A stretch of 64,000 bases of DNA from Pseudomonadota bacterium (lineage in GTDB: Bacteria; Pseudomonadota; Alphaproteobacteria; Geminicoccales; Geminicoccaceae). The notes under the pieces are model-generated. The model made no database searches. It saw only the letters and a program-made list of their open reading frames with translations, and was not told the DNA's origin. A program made the translations under genes and the position numbers. Location: assembly GCA_030549795.1 (NCBI GenBank), contig JAUQQO010000015.1, positions 62,001 through 126,000 on the forward strand, given 5' to 3'. The stretch's first letter is position 1; each line of letters starts with the position of its first letter. Shown here piece after piece: positions 9,701 through 20,128 of this stretch.

Positions 9701-11860
9701 TCAGCCCGAGCTGCGCCGGCTCGGCTGCGGCGGTTCGGCCGAGCCGAGGCGGGCGCGGATCTCGGCCGCTGTTCCTTCGGCGACAATCCGCCCCTGGTCC
9801 ATGAGAATTGCGCGATCGCAGGCTTCGAGCACGGCGAGGCGGTGGGTGACGAAGAGGATCGTGCGGCCGCTTCCCGCCCGCTTGAGGTTGGCGAGCAGCT
9901 GCGCCTCCGTCGCGGCATCGAGAGCACTCGTAGCTTCATCCAACAAGAGCACGCGCGGGTTGCGCAAAAGAGCACGCGCGAGCGCCACGAGCTGACGCTG
10001 CCCCGCGGAGAGGCCCTGTCCGCGCTCGCCGAGCTCGGTCTCGTAGCCCTGCGGCAGGCGTTGGACGATGTCGTGCAGCCCCACGAACTTGGCGGCCGCG
10101 ACGATGCGCGCGAACGATTGATCAGTGGCGCCGAGCGCGATGTTGGCAGCGATCGTGCCGGCGAAGAGCTCGATCTCCTGCGGCACGAAGCCGATCTTGG
10201 TGCGCAGCTCGACCGGGGAGATGCTCGCAACGTCGTGCTCGTCGACGAGTACCCGGCCCGATTGGGGCTGCTCGAGCCCGAGGATCACTTTAAGAAGCGT
10301 GCTCTTGCCGGAACCCGGGGGGCCGACGATGGCGAGCATGGTTCCCGGTCGCACCTCGAGCGAGACGTCGGCGAGCGCCGGCGGCCGTCCCTCGACATAG
10401 GTGAAGCGGACCGATTCCAAGCGGATGTGCCCTTTAAGGGCCGGCAGGGCGGCGCGCGATCCGGGCAAGGCCTCCGAGCTCGCAGCGAGCCCCTCGACAA
10501 GACGCGACCAAGCAGCGCGCGCTTGGGCGAGCTGCTGAGCAGCAGAGAAGAGTTGTCGGGCGGGCGCGATCGCACGCGCCGAGAGGATAGAACCGGCGAC
10601 AAGGGCACCGATCGAGAGCTCGCCGGCCACGATCGCGCGCGCCCCCACATAGACGAGCACAAGTGCCGTGGCGTGCTGCATTGCTTGCGCGATGGCGCCC
10701 ACCGCCCCGGACAAGGACATGCTCTTGAAGTTCGACCAAGCGCTCGCCACCAGCCACCGCTCGAAGCGGCGTTCGATTTCGGGTTCGAGAGCGAGCGCCT
10801 TGACCGTGAGCGCCTGGCCGAAGGCCTCGGCAAGAGAAGCGTTTTTGGCAAGCGCCCAACGGCTCGCGGCGGATTGTGCACGCCGAAAAGGCCCATGGGT
10901 AAGAGCGGAGAGGAGGACGAAAAGGGGGATGGCAGCGAGCGTGATCCAGCCCAACACGGGCGCGATCACGAACAGAGCCACCAAAAACAGGCCCACAAAA
11001 GCGAGATCGACGAGCAAAAGCGGCAGCTGACCGGAAAGAAAGCCGCGCAAGAGCTCGAGTTCCTTGAGCCGTTCGGCGACCTCTGCCCCACCCGCGGCGG
11101 CCAGTCGTCGATAGGGCAGCGCGAGCAAGCGGTGCACCACCTCGCTTGCGAGCGCCACATCCAGCCGCGCGCCCGTGTGGCTCGCGATATGGGAGCGCAA
11201 CGCGCGCAACAAAAGCTCGAAGAGCAAAAGCGTCGCCATGCCGATCGCGAGGACGTCGAGCGTGGCGAGCGCAGCATGCCCGATGACCTTGTTGTAGACG
11301 GTCATCATGAAGAGCGGGGTGGCAAGCGCGATGAGGTTGAGTACGACCGAAGCTAAAACAACCTCTGCAAGCGCCGGTCCCAGCCGGCGCAGGATCGCGC
11401 GCGGTGCGAGCAGGCCGGCTTCGGCATCGCGGCGCGCAAGCGGCCGCAGCAAGAGCGCGTGCCGCACCCAGCCCAACAGGTTCTTGGGGGTTACGGCGAC
11501 CGTCTCGCCCGCAAGCGGATCGACCACCACACAGTGCTGGCCGGTGCGGCCGCGCAGGATGCGCACCGCCTCCGGCTGCTCACCGAGCAACAGACAGGGC
11601 GTGGGCAGCGCAGCCAGCCCGCGTCGCCCGCGCACGCGCAGGAGCTTGCCCGCCACCCCGAGCCGCGCTGCGAGCTTAACAAGCTCTTCCGGTTCCGAGC
11701 GCTCGGCAACCGCGGGCCAAGCGGCGAGCAGCTCGCGCTCCGCGACTGGTCGATCGAGCATCGCCAACAGACGGGCGAACCCGATCACCCGCGGCGGGGG
11801 GCCCTGGACGGTTGCCGTACCCGCCTCTGCGCGTTCCGTTTCGACCTCACTGGCCCGCAT
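9701..11860 (-). CDS. Type I secretion ABC transporter with N-terminal degenerate C39-like domain
   Basis: 719 aa; Walker A GPPGSGKSTLLK, signature LSAGQRQLVALARALL, Walker B RVLLLDEATSALD; N-terminus resembles a C39-like domain without the catalytic Cys. Confidence 0.92.
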   Translation of the reverse strand: MRASEVETERAEAGTATVQGPPPRVIGFARLLAMLDRPVAERELLAAWPAVAERSEPEELVKLAARLGVAGKLLRVRGRRGLAALPTPCLLLGEQPEAVRILRGRTGQHCVVVDPLAGETVAVTPKNLLGWVRHALLLRPLARRDAEAGLLAPRAILRRLGPALAEVVLASVVLNLIALATPLFMMTVYNKVIGHAALATLDVLAIGMATLLLFELLLRALRSHIASHTGARLDVALASEVVHRLLALPYRRLAAAGGAEVAERLKELELLRGFLSGQLPLLLVDLAFVGLFLVALFVIAPVLGWITLAAIPLFVLLSALTHGPFRRAQSAASRWALAKNASLAEAFGQALTVKALALEPEIERRFERWLVASAWSNFKSMSLSGAVGAIAQAMQHATALVLVYVGARAIVAGELSIGALVAGSILSARAIAPARQLFSAAQQLAQARAAWSRLVEGLAASSEALPGSRAALPALKGHIRLESVRFTYVEGRPPALADVSLEVRPGTMLAIVGPPGSGKSTLLKVILGLEQPQSGRVLVDEHDVASISPVELRTKIGFVPQEIELFAGTIAANIALGATDQSFARIVAAAKFVGLHDIVQRLPQGYETELGERGQGLSAGQRQLVALARALLRNPRVLLLDEATSALDAATEAQLLANLKRAGSGRTILFVTHRLAVLEACDRAILMDQGRIVAEGTAAEIRARLGSAEPPQPSRRSSG

Positions 11861-11954
11861 GCCGCCCTCCGGGGCTCGGCTCCGGGCTCTCTTTCTAGTT
11901 TTTTTCTCTCAGAGGTTCAACAACTAATCCGAGAGCGCGCCTCGCGTCCCGGCT

Positions 11955-13139
11955 TCAGTCGAGGGCGTAGGCATGGAACTTGAGGTAGGCGCCTTCCGGT
12001 AGGGCCGGGTGCACGGGATGATCGGGCCCAGCGAAACCGCGATACAAAAGGCGCGCGCCGCGCCCCGCCGCACGGATGCCGGCGAACACCTCGCGTGCGA
12101 AGTCCTCCTCCGCGACGAGATGCGAGCAGGAGGCGATGCACAGGAATCCGGCCTCGCTCACGAGGCTCGCGGCGAGCCGCGCGAGTTTGCGATAGCCGCG
12201 AAGACCCACCGGTAAGTCTTTCTTGCTCTTCACAAAAGCCGGAGGGTCGGCGACCACGAGGCCAAACCGCGCCTTCTCGGCGATGAGCTCTTCGCAGGCC
12301 TCGAACACTTCTTTCTTGCGGAAGCTGCAGCGGTCGGCCACGCCCTGCCGTTCCGCGCTCGCGCGGGCGAGCGCAAGCGCATGGTCGGCGCGGTCGATCA
12401 ATAAGGCCTCGCGCGCCCCGCGCGCGAGAGCGAGCAGGCCGAAGCCTCCCGCATACGAGTAGAGATCGAGTACCCGCTGGTCGGCGGCGAGGCTCGCCGC
12501 AAAGGCGCGATTGTTCCGCTGGTCGTAGAACCAGCCGGTCTTCTGTCCCTTGAGTACATCAGCGAAGAAGCACACGCCGTTTTCTTCGAGCTCGATCGTA
12601 GCCGGCACGACGCCTTTGGCGACGCGGACCTCCTCGGGAAGGCCCTCGAGCGCGCGAATCGCACTGTCGTTGCGCAACACGATCGCCGCTGGAGCGAGCA
12701 CCCGGTCGAGGGCTTCAAGGAGCAAGGCCTCGAGTCTCTGCATGCCGATGGTATTGATCTGAACGACCAGGATGTCGCCGAAACGGTCGACCACGACGCC
12801 CGGAAATCCGTCCGCCTCGGCGTGCACGAGCCGGTAGAAGGGACGCGCGAACAGCCGGCTGCGCAATGCGAGCGCGCGCTCGAACCGGCGGGCAAAGAAG
12901 GCGGTGTCGATCTCCGCTTCCGTGTTGCGGGTGAGCACGCGCGCGCAGATCAAGGAGTGCGGGTTGAACTGCGCGAGCGCCATGGCTTTGCCGTCGTGGC
13001 TCACAAGCCGCACGAGCGTGCCCGGCTCGAGCGATTTGGCGGCCTTGTCCATCTGCACTTCGTTCGAGAACAACCAGGGGCCACCGCCGCGCAGCCGCTT
13101 GTCGTGGCCGGGCAGGATTCGGATCACGGGATGGGCCAT
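11955..13139 (-). CDS. Class I SAM-dependent rRNA methyltransferase (RlmI-like, PUA N-terminus)
   Basis: MAHPVIRILPGHDKRLRGGGPWLFSNEV...GWFYDQRNNR...VLDLYSYAGGFGLLALARGA...VVADPPAFVKSKKDL. Confidence 0.92.
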   Translation of the reverse strand: MAHPVIRILPGHDKRLRGGGPWLFSNEVQMDKAAKSLEPGTLVRLVSHDGKAMALAQFNPHSLICARVLTRNTEAEIDTAFFARRFERALALRSRLFARPFYRLVHAEADGFPGVVVDRFGDILVVQINTIGMQRLEALLLEALDRVLAPAAIVLRNDSAIRALEGLPEEVRVAKGVVPATIELEENGVCFFADVLKGQKTGWFYDQRNNRAFAASLAADQRVLDLYSYAGGFGLLALARGAREALLIDRADHALALARASAERQGVADRCSFRKKEVFEACEELIAEKARFGLVVADPPAFVKSKKDLPVGLRGYRKLARLAASLVSEAGFLCIASCSHLVAEEDFAREVFAGIRAAGRGARLLYRGFAGPDHPVHPALPEGAYLKFHAYALD

Positions 13140-13440
13140 CGAATCACTCGCTCTAAGCAAAGCGCGCGCCCGAACCGCGGGCGCTGCGCGCGCCCCTCAA
13201 GCACGCTTTTCAACAGCCGTGCAACCGGGCGCGAACAGAGCCCATAGTGAAACCTGCGCAACGGGCCGCCGCTCGGCCAGCGGGCTCGGTGCGGGAAAGA
13301 GCCGTCCAAGCCAGCCTCATGAACCGCAAGAGCAGCGAAAGACGGCAAACCACCGGTTGGACGATGTGCAGCGGTCGACCTCGAGAGCCGGGGACGAACC
13401 GTCGCGCCTTTGCGATCGGCGAAGAGCCGCCCTCGCGGCC

Positions 13441-13809
13441 GTGGTTGCGCGCTCGGCCTTATGGTTGGGCCTTGCGGCACAGCGCCGCGTGCATGGCTGC
13501 CCTTACGGCTTTTTGCGCACGCTGCACTATCTCGCCGATTTCGGACCTGCATGGCTGGAGGCGCAAATGGAGCGCTGCGGGAAGCCCGAGCCGCGTGCGG
13601 CGTTGGCACGTCCGCTTCGCGGCAGAGAGCTGCTCGAACACGAACTCAAAACGCCATTGACCGCGATTCGCGCGATCGCCGAGATCCTCAAAGACGAGAT
13701 GGACCTTTCCGCAGCCGAGCGCGCTGCGCTGATCGACGCGCTCTTAATCGAGCAGGCGCGCTTGGCACGAACCTTGGAGTGTCTGCTCGCCGAGCTCGCG
13801 GGCGAATAG
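13441..13809 (+). CDS. Small standalone HisKA (histidine kinase dimerisation/phosphoacceptor) domain protein
   Basis: Frame of ORF 12904..13809; GTG at 13441 gives a 122-aa protein ending in ...GRELLEHELKTPLTAIRAIAEILKDEMDLSAAERAALIDALLIEQARLARTLECLLAELAGE*. H-box HELKTPLTAI present, no ATPase domain before the stop. Confidence 0.6.
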   Translation: MVARSALWLGLAAQRRVHGCPYGFLRTLHYLADFGPAWLEAQMERCGKPEPRAALARPLRGRELLEHELKTPLTAIRAIAEILKDEMDLSAAERAALIDALLIEQARLARTLECLLAELAGE

Positions 13810-13824
13810 GGCTTTGCGCTGTGC

Positions 13825-14646
13825 TTAAGGCATCCCCTCCGGCCAGGCGGCACTGAGACGGCCGCCCCAGCGCACGGGCGCGATCCGCCGTGCGAGACCA
13901 GTGGCGTCGTCGGTCTCGACAAAGACCGCACAGAGCGTGGCCTCGCCGCTTGCGGGCTCGAGACGCTTGCTCGGCAGATCGGAGCGCCAGCGGCGGATGG
14001 AGCCTTCCTTGTCCATCCCGATCACGCTGTCGTAGTCACCGGTCATGCCGACATCGGTGATATAAGCGGTGCCACCGGGAAGGATCTGGGCGTCGGCGGT
14101 GGGCACGTGGGTGTGGGTTCCGGCCACGAGCGAAACCCGACCGTCGAGGAAATGGGCGAGCGCCATCTTCTCGCTCGTCGCCTCGGCATGCACGTCGACG
14201 AGGATCGCATCCACGGTGCTGCCGAGCCGGTGGCGCGTGAGCTCGCTGTCGAGCGCGCGGAAAGGGTCGTCATAAAGGCCCATGAACAAGCGGCCCATGA
14301 CCTGTAGGACGAGCAAGCGCCGGCCGCGCGCGCAGCGGACTTCCCCGACCCCCCGCCCCGGTGTCCCAGGCGCCATGTTGAGCGGGCGCAACAGACGCGG
14401 CTCGCGCTCGAGCTCGGGAATGATCTCTTTTTGGTCGAAGACATGGTTGCCGGTGGTGATGAGATCGACCCCGGCGGCGAAGAGCTCGGCTGCAAGGGCC
14501 GGGGTCAGCCCGTAGCCGCCGGCGGCGTTTTCGGCATTGACGACGAGCGCATCGAGCGCAAGCCGCCGCTTGAGTTCGGCTGCCCGCGTCAAGAGGGCAT
14601 GACGCCCGGAGCGGCCGACGAGATCGCCCACGAAGAGAACCCGCAC
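13825..14646 (-). CDS. YmdB/TIGR00282-type metallophosphoesterase
   Basis: MRVLFVGDLVGRSGRHALL...NAENAAGGYGLTPALA...TGNHVFDQKEI...VAGTHTHVPTADAQILPGGTAYITDVGMTGDYDSVIGM. Confidence 0.93.
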   Translation of the reverse strand: MRVLFVGDLVGRSGRHALLTRAAELKRRLALDALVVNAENAAGGYGLTPALAAELFAAGVDLITTGNHVFDQKEIIPELEREPRLLRPLNMAPGTPGRGVGEVRCARGRRLLVLQVMGRLFMGLYDDPFRALDSELTRHRLGSTVDAILVDVHAEATSEKMALAHFLDGRVSLVAGTHTHVPTADAQILPGGTAYITDVGMTGDYDSVIGMDKEGSIRRWRSDLPSKRLEPASGEATLCAVFVETDDATGLARRIAPVRWGGRLSAAWPEGMP

Positions 14647-14673
14647 CCTTCCCTCCCCTCCGGCCCCATCCGA

Positions 14674-15357
14674 TCACCCGGAGCGCACCATTGAGCAGGT
14701 GATCGTCTCCTGTTCGGTGATGATGTGCGCAAGGCGCAGATCGTGCGGACCCGTCGGCACGCTTTCCACTTCCTGGAAAGCGAAGGCGAGGCCGACGAGC
14801 ACGGGCTCGAGCCCGCGCTTGCGCCAGCCGGCGACCGTACGGTCGTAAAAGCCGGCGCCATAGCCGAGCCGCCCGCCGCGGCGATCGAAGGCGAGCAGCG
14901 GCACCACGACGACCGCCGGTTCGGCCACAGGAGCGTTCGCAAGCGGCTCGAAGACGCCGAAGGGGCCGCGCGTGAGGGGATCGCCCGGGTTGAAGAGGTG
15001 AAAGGAGAGCGCGCCCTTTCGCCCGTTCTGGCGCGGCAACAGGAGTTGCCGGCCGCGCGCGCGCACCGCCTGCATCGCCGGCTCAGTATCGATCTCTTCC
15101 GCAAGGGCGTGGAAGAGCGCGACCGCACCCTGGGGCAGTTCGTCGAGGAGCGCGGCCAGCCGGTGCGCCACGGCCTCGCCAGCGCTTGTGCGCTCGCGCG
15201 GCCCACGAGCGCGGCGAAGTGCCCGCATCTGCGCCCGCAGTGCCGCTTTCGCCTCGCGCAAGGGAAGCTCGCGCCGCCTGTCGCTCAGGGAGAGGGTCCC
15301 GATTCTCGAATCGATGCCAACCAAAAGCGGCGGCGCCACCCTGGCCGTCTCGCGCAT
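14674..15357 (-). CDS. 5-formyltetrahydrofolate cyclo-ligase
   Basis: LREAKAALRAQMRALRRA...VVPLLAFDRRGGRLGYGAGFYDRTVAGWR. Confidence 0.92.
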   Translation of the reverse strand: MRETARVAPPLLVGIDSRIGTLSLSDRRRELPLREAKAALRAQMRALRRARGPRERTSAGEAVAHRLAALLDELPQGAVALFHALAEEIDTEPAMQAVRARGRQLLLPRQNGRKGALSFHLFNPGDPLTRGPFGVFEPLANAPVAEPAVVVVPLLAFDRRGGRLGYGAGFYDRTVAGWRKRGLEPVLVGLAFAFQEVESVPTGPHDLRLAHIITEQETITCSMVRSG

Positions 15358-15360
15358 CGC

Positions 15361-15505
15361 TCGTCCCGAGTGCTGCTAAGCAGGTGGGCGCCATATGCCG
15401 TGGCCACGACCACGACAGGGACAGCTCCCTTGGGGACGAACTAGGCCCGGGCGATGTCCAGCGCTACTCGTACCGGGCAGCAACCGCCGTGCTGCTACTT
15501 AGGTC
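15361..15505 (-). ncRNA. ssrS: Probable 6S RNA (SsrS)
   Basis: ~140-nt non-coding gap between zapA and the 5-formyl-THF cyclo-ligase gene, the conserved ssrS location in many Proteobacteria. The ends can pair: minus-strand CUAAG (15502-15498) with CUUAG (15380-15376), with nearby CAG/CUG and GGCG/CGCC. No covariance search was possible. Confidence 0.5.
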
Positions 15506-15828
15506 TGCGCTACGCTTCGAGCAAGCTCGTCCAGCCGCGCGGCGACACGCTCGAGCACCTTGGCCGCGTCGGCTTCCCCAGCGCGCGCTTCCTGTGCCAT
15601 CCGCCCGCGCAACTGTTGGATTTCATCATAGGCGTCGAACAACTCGTCGGTGACCAACAAGGCGACCAACAAGAGCAGCCGCGATTCACCGAGATGCGGC
15701 GTCGTCCGCACGAGCTCGCTCGCCTTGCCATCGAGGTAGGCCGCAAGGCGTTTGAGGCGCCCTTCCTGGCCTTCGTCACACTGCACGAGATAGCGCCGGT
15801 TGGCGACGGTGATCTCGAGGGTGGGCAC
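15499..15828 (-). CDS. zapA: Cell division protein ZapA
   Basis: MPTLEITVANRRYLVQCDEGQEGRLKRLAAYLDGKASEL...LLLLVALLVTDELFDAYDEI. Confidence 0.9.
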   Translation of the reverse strand: MPTLEITVANRRYLVQCDEGQEGRLKRLAAYLDGKASELVRTTPHLGESRLLLLVALLVTDELFDAYDEIQQLRGRMAQEARAGEADAAKVLERVAARLDELARSVAQT

Positions 15829-15843
15829 GAACCGTCTCCCCGC

Positions 15844-16137
15844 TCAGCTGCGCAACAGTTCCTCTAGATCCTCGATCAGCGGCCCCAGACGACGCTCGGC
15901 CTCGCGCACCGTTTCCTCGAGGCGACGACAACGCTCCGTGAGCGCCTCCAGCTCGCGCCGCAATCGGTCGCACTCCGCCCGCAACAGCTCGCAGTCGCGG
16001 TCGAGCGCGGCGCGTTCGTCTTGAAGCCGCCGCACTTCCGCTTCCAGCCGCTCGGGGAGCGGCCGCAACACGAGCGCCGCCTCGAGCCGCGCGAGCGCTT
16101 CGCCCACTCTCCGCTCGGCTGCCTCGAGCGTTGACAT
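15844..16137 (-). CDS. Coiled-coil hypothetical protein upstream of zapA
   Basis: 97 aa, heptad-rich ERLEAEVRRLQDERAALDRDCELLRAECDRLRRELEALTERCRRLEE. Confidence 0.75.
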   Translation of the reverse strand: MSTLEAAERRVGEALARLEAALVLRPLPERLEAEVRRLQDERAALDRDCELLRAECDRLRRELEALTERCRRLEETVREAERRLGPLIEDLEELLRS

Positions 16138-16340
16138 CCGATCGTCGCTTCCACCCCTAGACCATTGAAGATGCGATCCTTTCGCACGCCGCGTCGCACT
16201 CCGTCAACGACCCACGAGGTGCGGCATTTGCTCGATTGCTTTCGCAAGCGCCACGGGTTCCTTCTTGACCCGCTTCGAGAACGCGCGCCTGTTGGCGCGG
16301 TAGCGTGGACATGAACGACGATCAGGGGAGTGAACAGACC

Positions 16341-17345
16341 ATGGCCGTGCGGGTTGCAATTAACGGGTTCGGCCGGATCGGCCGGCTTGTCCTTCGCGCC
16401 ATCGCCGAAACGGGCCGCCGCGACGTCACGGTCGTGGCGATCAACGACCTCGCCCCCCCTGCCACCAACGCTCATCTGTTTCGCTACGATAGCGTCCACG
16501 GCCGCTTTCCGGGCAAGGTGAGCCTCGAAGGCGACGTCATGGACATCGGTACGGGCCCCATCAAGGTCCTGTGCGAGCGCGACATCACCAAGCTGCCCTG
16601 GCGCGAGCTCGGCGTCGACATCGTCATGGAATGCACCGGCGTCTTCACGAGCAAGGAGAAGGCCTCCGCCCACCTCGCCGCGGGTGCCGCCAAAGTGCTC
16701 GTCTCCGCACCTGCTGAGGGTGCCGATCTTACGGTCGTCTTCGGTGTCAACCAGCACATGTTGCGGCCCGAGCACAAGGTGGTGAGCAACGCCTCCTGCA
16801 CCACCAACTGTCTCGCCCCGGTGGTCAAGGTGCTGCACGAGGGCATCGGCATCCGCCGCGGCCATATGACCACCGTCCACGCCTTTACCAACGACCAAAA
16901 CCTGTTGGACGTCTTCCACAAGGACCTTTACCGCGCCCGGGCGGCGACCTGCTCGATCATTCCCACCTCCACAGGGGCCGCGCGCGCCGTCGGCCTCGTG
17001 CTGCCTGAACTCAAGGGCAAGCTCGACGGTGTCGCGGTTCGCGTCCCCACCCAGAACGTGAGCCTCGTCGATCTCACCTTCGTGCCCGAGCGCAAGACCA
17101 CGGTTGAAGAGGTGAACGCTCTGCTCGAGCAAGCCGCCCAAGGTGCGCTCAAAGGGATCCTCGCGGTGACGCGCGAGCCGCTGGTCTCAATCGACTTCAA
17201 CCATTGTCCGGCGAGCTCGACCGTCGATCTCAATGCCACCAAGGTCATCGAGGGCGAACTCGTGCGCGTCGCCTCCTGGTACGACAACGAGTGGGGCTTC
17301 TCCAACCGCATGGTGGACGTCGCGGCGCTCATGGGCTCGCTTTGA
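16341..17345 (+). CDS. gap: Type I glyceraldehyde-3-phosphate dehydrogenase
   Basis: [23 protein letters not shown]...[19 protein letters not shown]...[14 protein letters not shown]. Confidence 0.98.
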   Translation: MAVRVAINGFGRIGRLVLRAIAETGRRDVTVVAINDLAPPATNAHLFRYDSVHGRFPGKVSLEGDVMDIGTGPIKVLCERDITKLPWRELGVDIVMECTGVFTSKEKASAHLAAGAAKVLVSAPAEGADLTVVFGVNQHMLRPEHKVVSNASCTTNCLAPVVKVLHEGIGIRRGHMTTVHAFTNDQNLLDVFHKDLYRARAATCSIIPTSTGAARAVGLVLPELKGKLDGVAVRVPTQNVSLVDLTFVPERKTTVEEVNALLEQAAQGALKGILAVTREPLVSIDFNHCPASSTVDLNATKVIEGELVRVASWYDNEWGFSNRMVDVAALMGSL

Positions 17346-17476
17346 GCGCTCGGCAACGCATTTCCATCGAACCGCAACGCGAAGGGAACCGCTTCGTCAC
17401 GTCGGACGACTAAAGGCCACCCCGCTCGGAGTCGCGTATTCGCTTCGAGCGGTCCACGACCCGAACGGGGTGTGCC

Positions 17477-18259
17477 ATGTCGCAAGGGTTGGGCGATCCG
17501 ACCCGCTTCGTGCGCCGGGTCGGCTACGAGACGGAGCCCGTAACCGAAACGCTCGTCCTCTCCGACCTCCACCTCGGACTTAAGACCGCGCGTCCGGCTT
17601 TGGTGCGCGAAACCCTCAAGCGGTGGTGCTTTGAGCGCCTCATTCTCTTAGGCGACATCGTCCACGACGGTGGCCTGAGCGGCCTGTGCGCGGAGGCCTG
17701 GCGTCTTTTGCACCATCTCGCCGCCCTCGCCCGCGAGGGTAGCGCGGAAGTCGTGTGGGTGGCGGGCAACCACGATCGCCACCTCGCGCCTTTGATCCGC
17801 GATCTCTTCGGGATCGACGTGTGCGAGAGCTACGCTTGGTCGAGCCGCGGTCGCCGCTGCCTTGCCACCCACGGCGACCGCTTCGACCCCACCCTGCCCC
17901 ACAGCCGGGCGCTCGCCCGCCTGATCGGCCTCGGCTATGCCTTTTGCATGCGCTGGCTGTCGCGCGACGGCAGTTGGCCGCGCAATCTCGATCGCTGGTG
18001 GACGCGCCGCGCCGGGCTGCACCACTTCGTCGCCACAGGCGCGGCTGCCTGGGCCTTCGAGCGGGATGCGGATCTCGTCTTGTGCGGGCACACCCACACC
18101 CCGCTCGCCCGCCGCTTCCGCGCCCCCGCAGCCGACCGTCGGCCCGTGATCTACGTCAATGCCGGCTCGTGGGTCGAGCCGCGGCCGAGTTTTCTCGCCG
18201 TCGATCGCAACGCCGTGCGGCTCGTCCACCTCACCCGGCGCGCTTCGCCAGCCCCGTGA
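17477..18259 (+). CDS. Metallophosphoesterase (LpxH-like superfamily)
   Basis: [43 protein letters not shown]. Confidence 0.85.
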   Translation: MSQGLGDPTRFVRRVGYETEPVTETLVLSDLHLGLKTARPALVRETLKRWCFERLILLGDIVHDGGLSGLCAEAWRLLHHLAALAREGSAEVVWVAGNHDRHLAPLIRDLFGIDVCESYAWSSRGRRCLATHGDRFDPTLPHSRALARLIGLGYAFCMRWLSRDGSWPRNLDRWWTRRAGLHHFVATGAAAWAFERDADLVLCGHTHTPLARRFRAPAADRRPVIYVNAGSWVEPRPSFLAVDRNAVRLVHLTRRASPAP

Positions 18260-18470
18260 CCCTCGCGCTCGCTCTTTGGGCCCTTCGCAGAAGCTTTTAA
18301 CCGCCGCACATCCACGAGCCGCGGCTGCGGCATTCGCGCGCAGTCGGTCCGTTTCGGAGCCGGCCGTCTCCACTGGGTATCAAGCGACGCGTGGACGCAA
18401 CGGGAAGCTACGTGCTAGCTCGCGCAAGCGGTCGGAACATCTCAGACACGAGGAGGGAGGAGGCGCGGTC

Positions 18471-19670
18471 ATGGTCGCGTTCCGCACGCTCGATGGCGTC
18501 GAGGTCAAGGGCAAACGGGTGCTCGTGCGAGTGGATTTCAATGTCCCGATGCAGGATGGAAAGGTCACCGATGCCACCCGCATCGAGCGCAGCACCGCGA
18601 CGATCCGCGAGCTCGCCGCCAAAGGGGCCAAGGTCATCCTCCTCTCCCACTTCGGCCGCCCCAAGGGCAAGCCCGAGCCGGGCTTGAGCCTCGCGCCCAT
18701 CGCCGAGGCACTCGCCCGCGTGCTGGGCCAGCCGGTCGCCTTCGCATCCGACTGCATCGGACCCGAGGCGCGAGCGGTGGTCTCGGGATTACCCGAGGGC
18801 GGGATCGCGCTTTTAGAAAACCTGCGCTTTCATCCCGAGGAAGAGAAGAACGATCCGGCCTTTGCGCGCGCGCTCGCCGAGCTCGGCGAGCTTTATGTCA
18901 ACGACGCTTTTTCCTGCTCGCACCGTGCGCACGCCTCGGTCGTGGCTTTGGCCGAATTGCTCCCGGCTTACGCTGGCCGCCTCATGCAGGCCGAACTCGA
19001 GGCGCTCGAGCGCGTGCTCGGAGGCGCGGCCCGCCCCGCCGCGGCGCTTGTGGGCGGTGCCAAAGTCTCGACCAAGCTCGCGATCTTGGGCAATCTCTTG
19101 GATCGGGTCGACACACTTATCATCGGCGGCGGCATGGCCAACACCTTTCTTGCCGCCGAAGGGCTCTCGGTCGGCAAGTCCTTATGCGAGCCCGACCTCG
19201 CTCACGAGGCGAAAGCGATCATCGAGCGCGCACAGGCCAAAGGCGTCGAAATTCTCCTGCCCCTCGACGCGGTCGTGGCGCGGGAGTTCAAACCCCATGC
19301 CCCCAGCCGGGTGGTGGGGGTCGAGGAAGTGGGTGCCGATGAGATGATCCTCGATGTCGGGCCGCGGACCGTGCGCGACATCGAAGAGAAACTCAACAGT
19401 GCCAAGACGCTTTTGTGGAACGGACCTTTAGGCGCTTTCGAGGTTCCTCCCTTCGATGCCGCGACCGTCGCCGTTGCCAAGACGGCAGCCGAGCTCACCC
19501 GGGCGCGCAAGCTCGTCACCGTCGCCGGTGGCGGTGATACGGTGGCCGCGCTCGCGCACGCAGGCGTGCTCGAATCCTTTTCGTATGTTTCGACTGCCGG
19601 CGGAGCCTTTCTCGAATGGCTGGAGGGCAAGGAGCTGCCGGGGATCAAAGCGCTCGCCCCGCGCAGCTGA
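18471..19670 (+). CDS. pgk: Phosphoglycerate kinase
   Basis: [59 protein letters not shown]. Confidence 0.98.
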   Translation: MVAFRTLDGVEVKGKRVLVRVDFNVPMQDGKVTDATRIERSTATIRELAAKGAKVILLSHFGRPKGKPEPGLSLAPIAEALARVLGQPVAFASDCIGPEARAVVSGLPEGGIALLENLRFHPEEEKNDPAFARALAELGELYVNDAFSCSHRAHASVVALAELLPAYAGRLMQAELEALERVLGGAARPAAALVGGAKVSTKLAILGNLLDRVDTLIIGGGMANTFLAAEGLSVGKSLCEPDLAHEAKAIIERAQAKGVEILLPLDAVVAREFKPHAPSRVVGVEEVGADEMILDVGPRTVRDIEEKLNSAKTLLWNGPLGAFEVPPFDAATVAVAKTAAELTRARKLVTVAGGGDTVAALAHAGVLESFSYVSTAGGAFLEWLEGKELPGIKALAPRS

Positions 19671-19732
19671 CCGTCCTCGTCAACGATCGGTGGCAAGCCG
19701 AAGCCGCCCTCGCGCTCGAAGCCGAACTGGGT

Positions 19733-20128
19733 ATGGCGATCACGCTTGCCACCTCGGCTGCGCTCACCCGCTTTCTGGGCGTCGGTTATTGCGTGGCTCT
19801 GGGCGAATGGGTCGGGCGGCCGATCGTTGTCGACTGCGGCGATGCGCCGGGAACGGCGCTCGCGGCGTTGCGGGCCGGTGCGCGCGCCATCGTGCTGCGC
19901 GATGCTCCCGCCCACATCGGCAAGCTGCGCGACATCGCAAGACAGCTCGGCGCCTGCGTGCTCGAGGAGCTGCCGGCACCGGTGTTGGCGCTCGCGCCCT
20001 TTGAAGACGCCGCCGCTCGGCTGCGCGCCGCGTACCCGGAAAAGACACGAGGGCCTTCATCGGCGCGCGAAGCGGCAGTAAGAGGCGCCGAGCCGCACGG
20101 CCCAGAGCCCAGGAGGGAAAGACCCACC
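19733..20128 (+). CDS. Uncharacterised domain in frame with and upstream of class I FBA (no intervening stop)
   Basis: ORF 19616..21052 is open through ...MAITLATSAALTRFLGVGYCVALGEWVGRPIVVDCGDAPGTALAALRAGARAIVLRDAPAHIGKLRDIARQLGACVLEELPAP... into the FBA start at 20129. The region is either part of a fusion or a readable 5' extension. Confidence 0.4.

Noticed and set aside
9842-11356. 504-aa plus-strand ORF
   Set aside because: Antisense shadow of the type I secretion ABC transporter.
15876-17141. 421-aa minus-strand ORF
   Set aside because: Antisense to gap and its upstream region; no family motifs.
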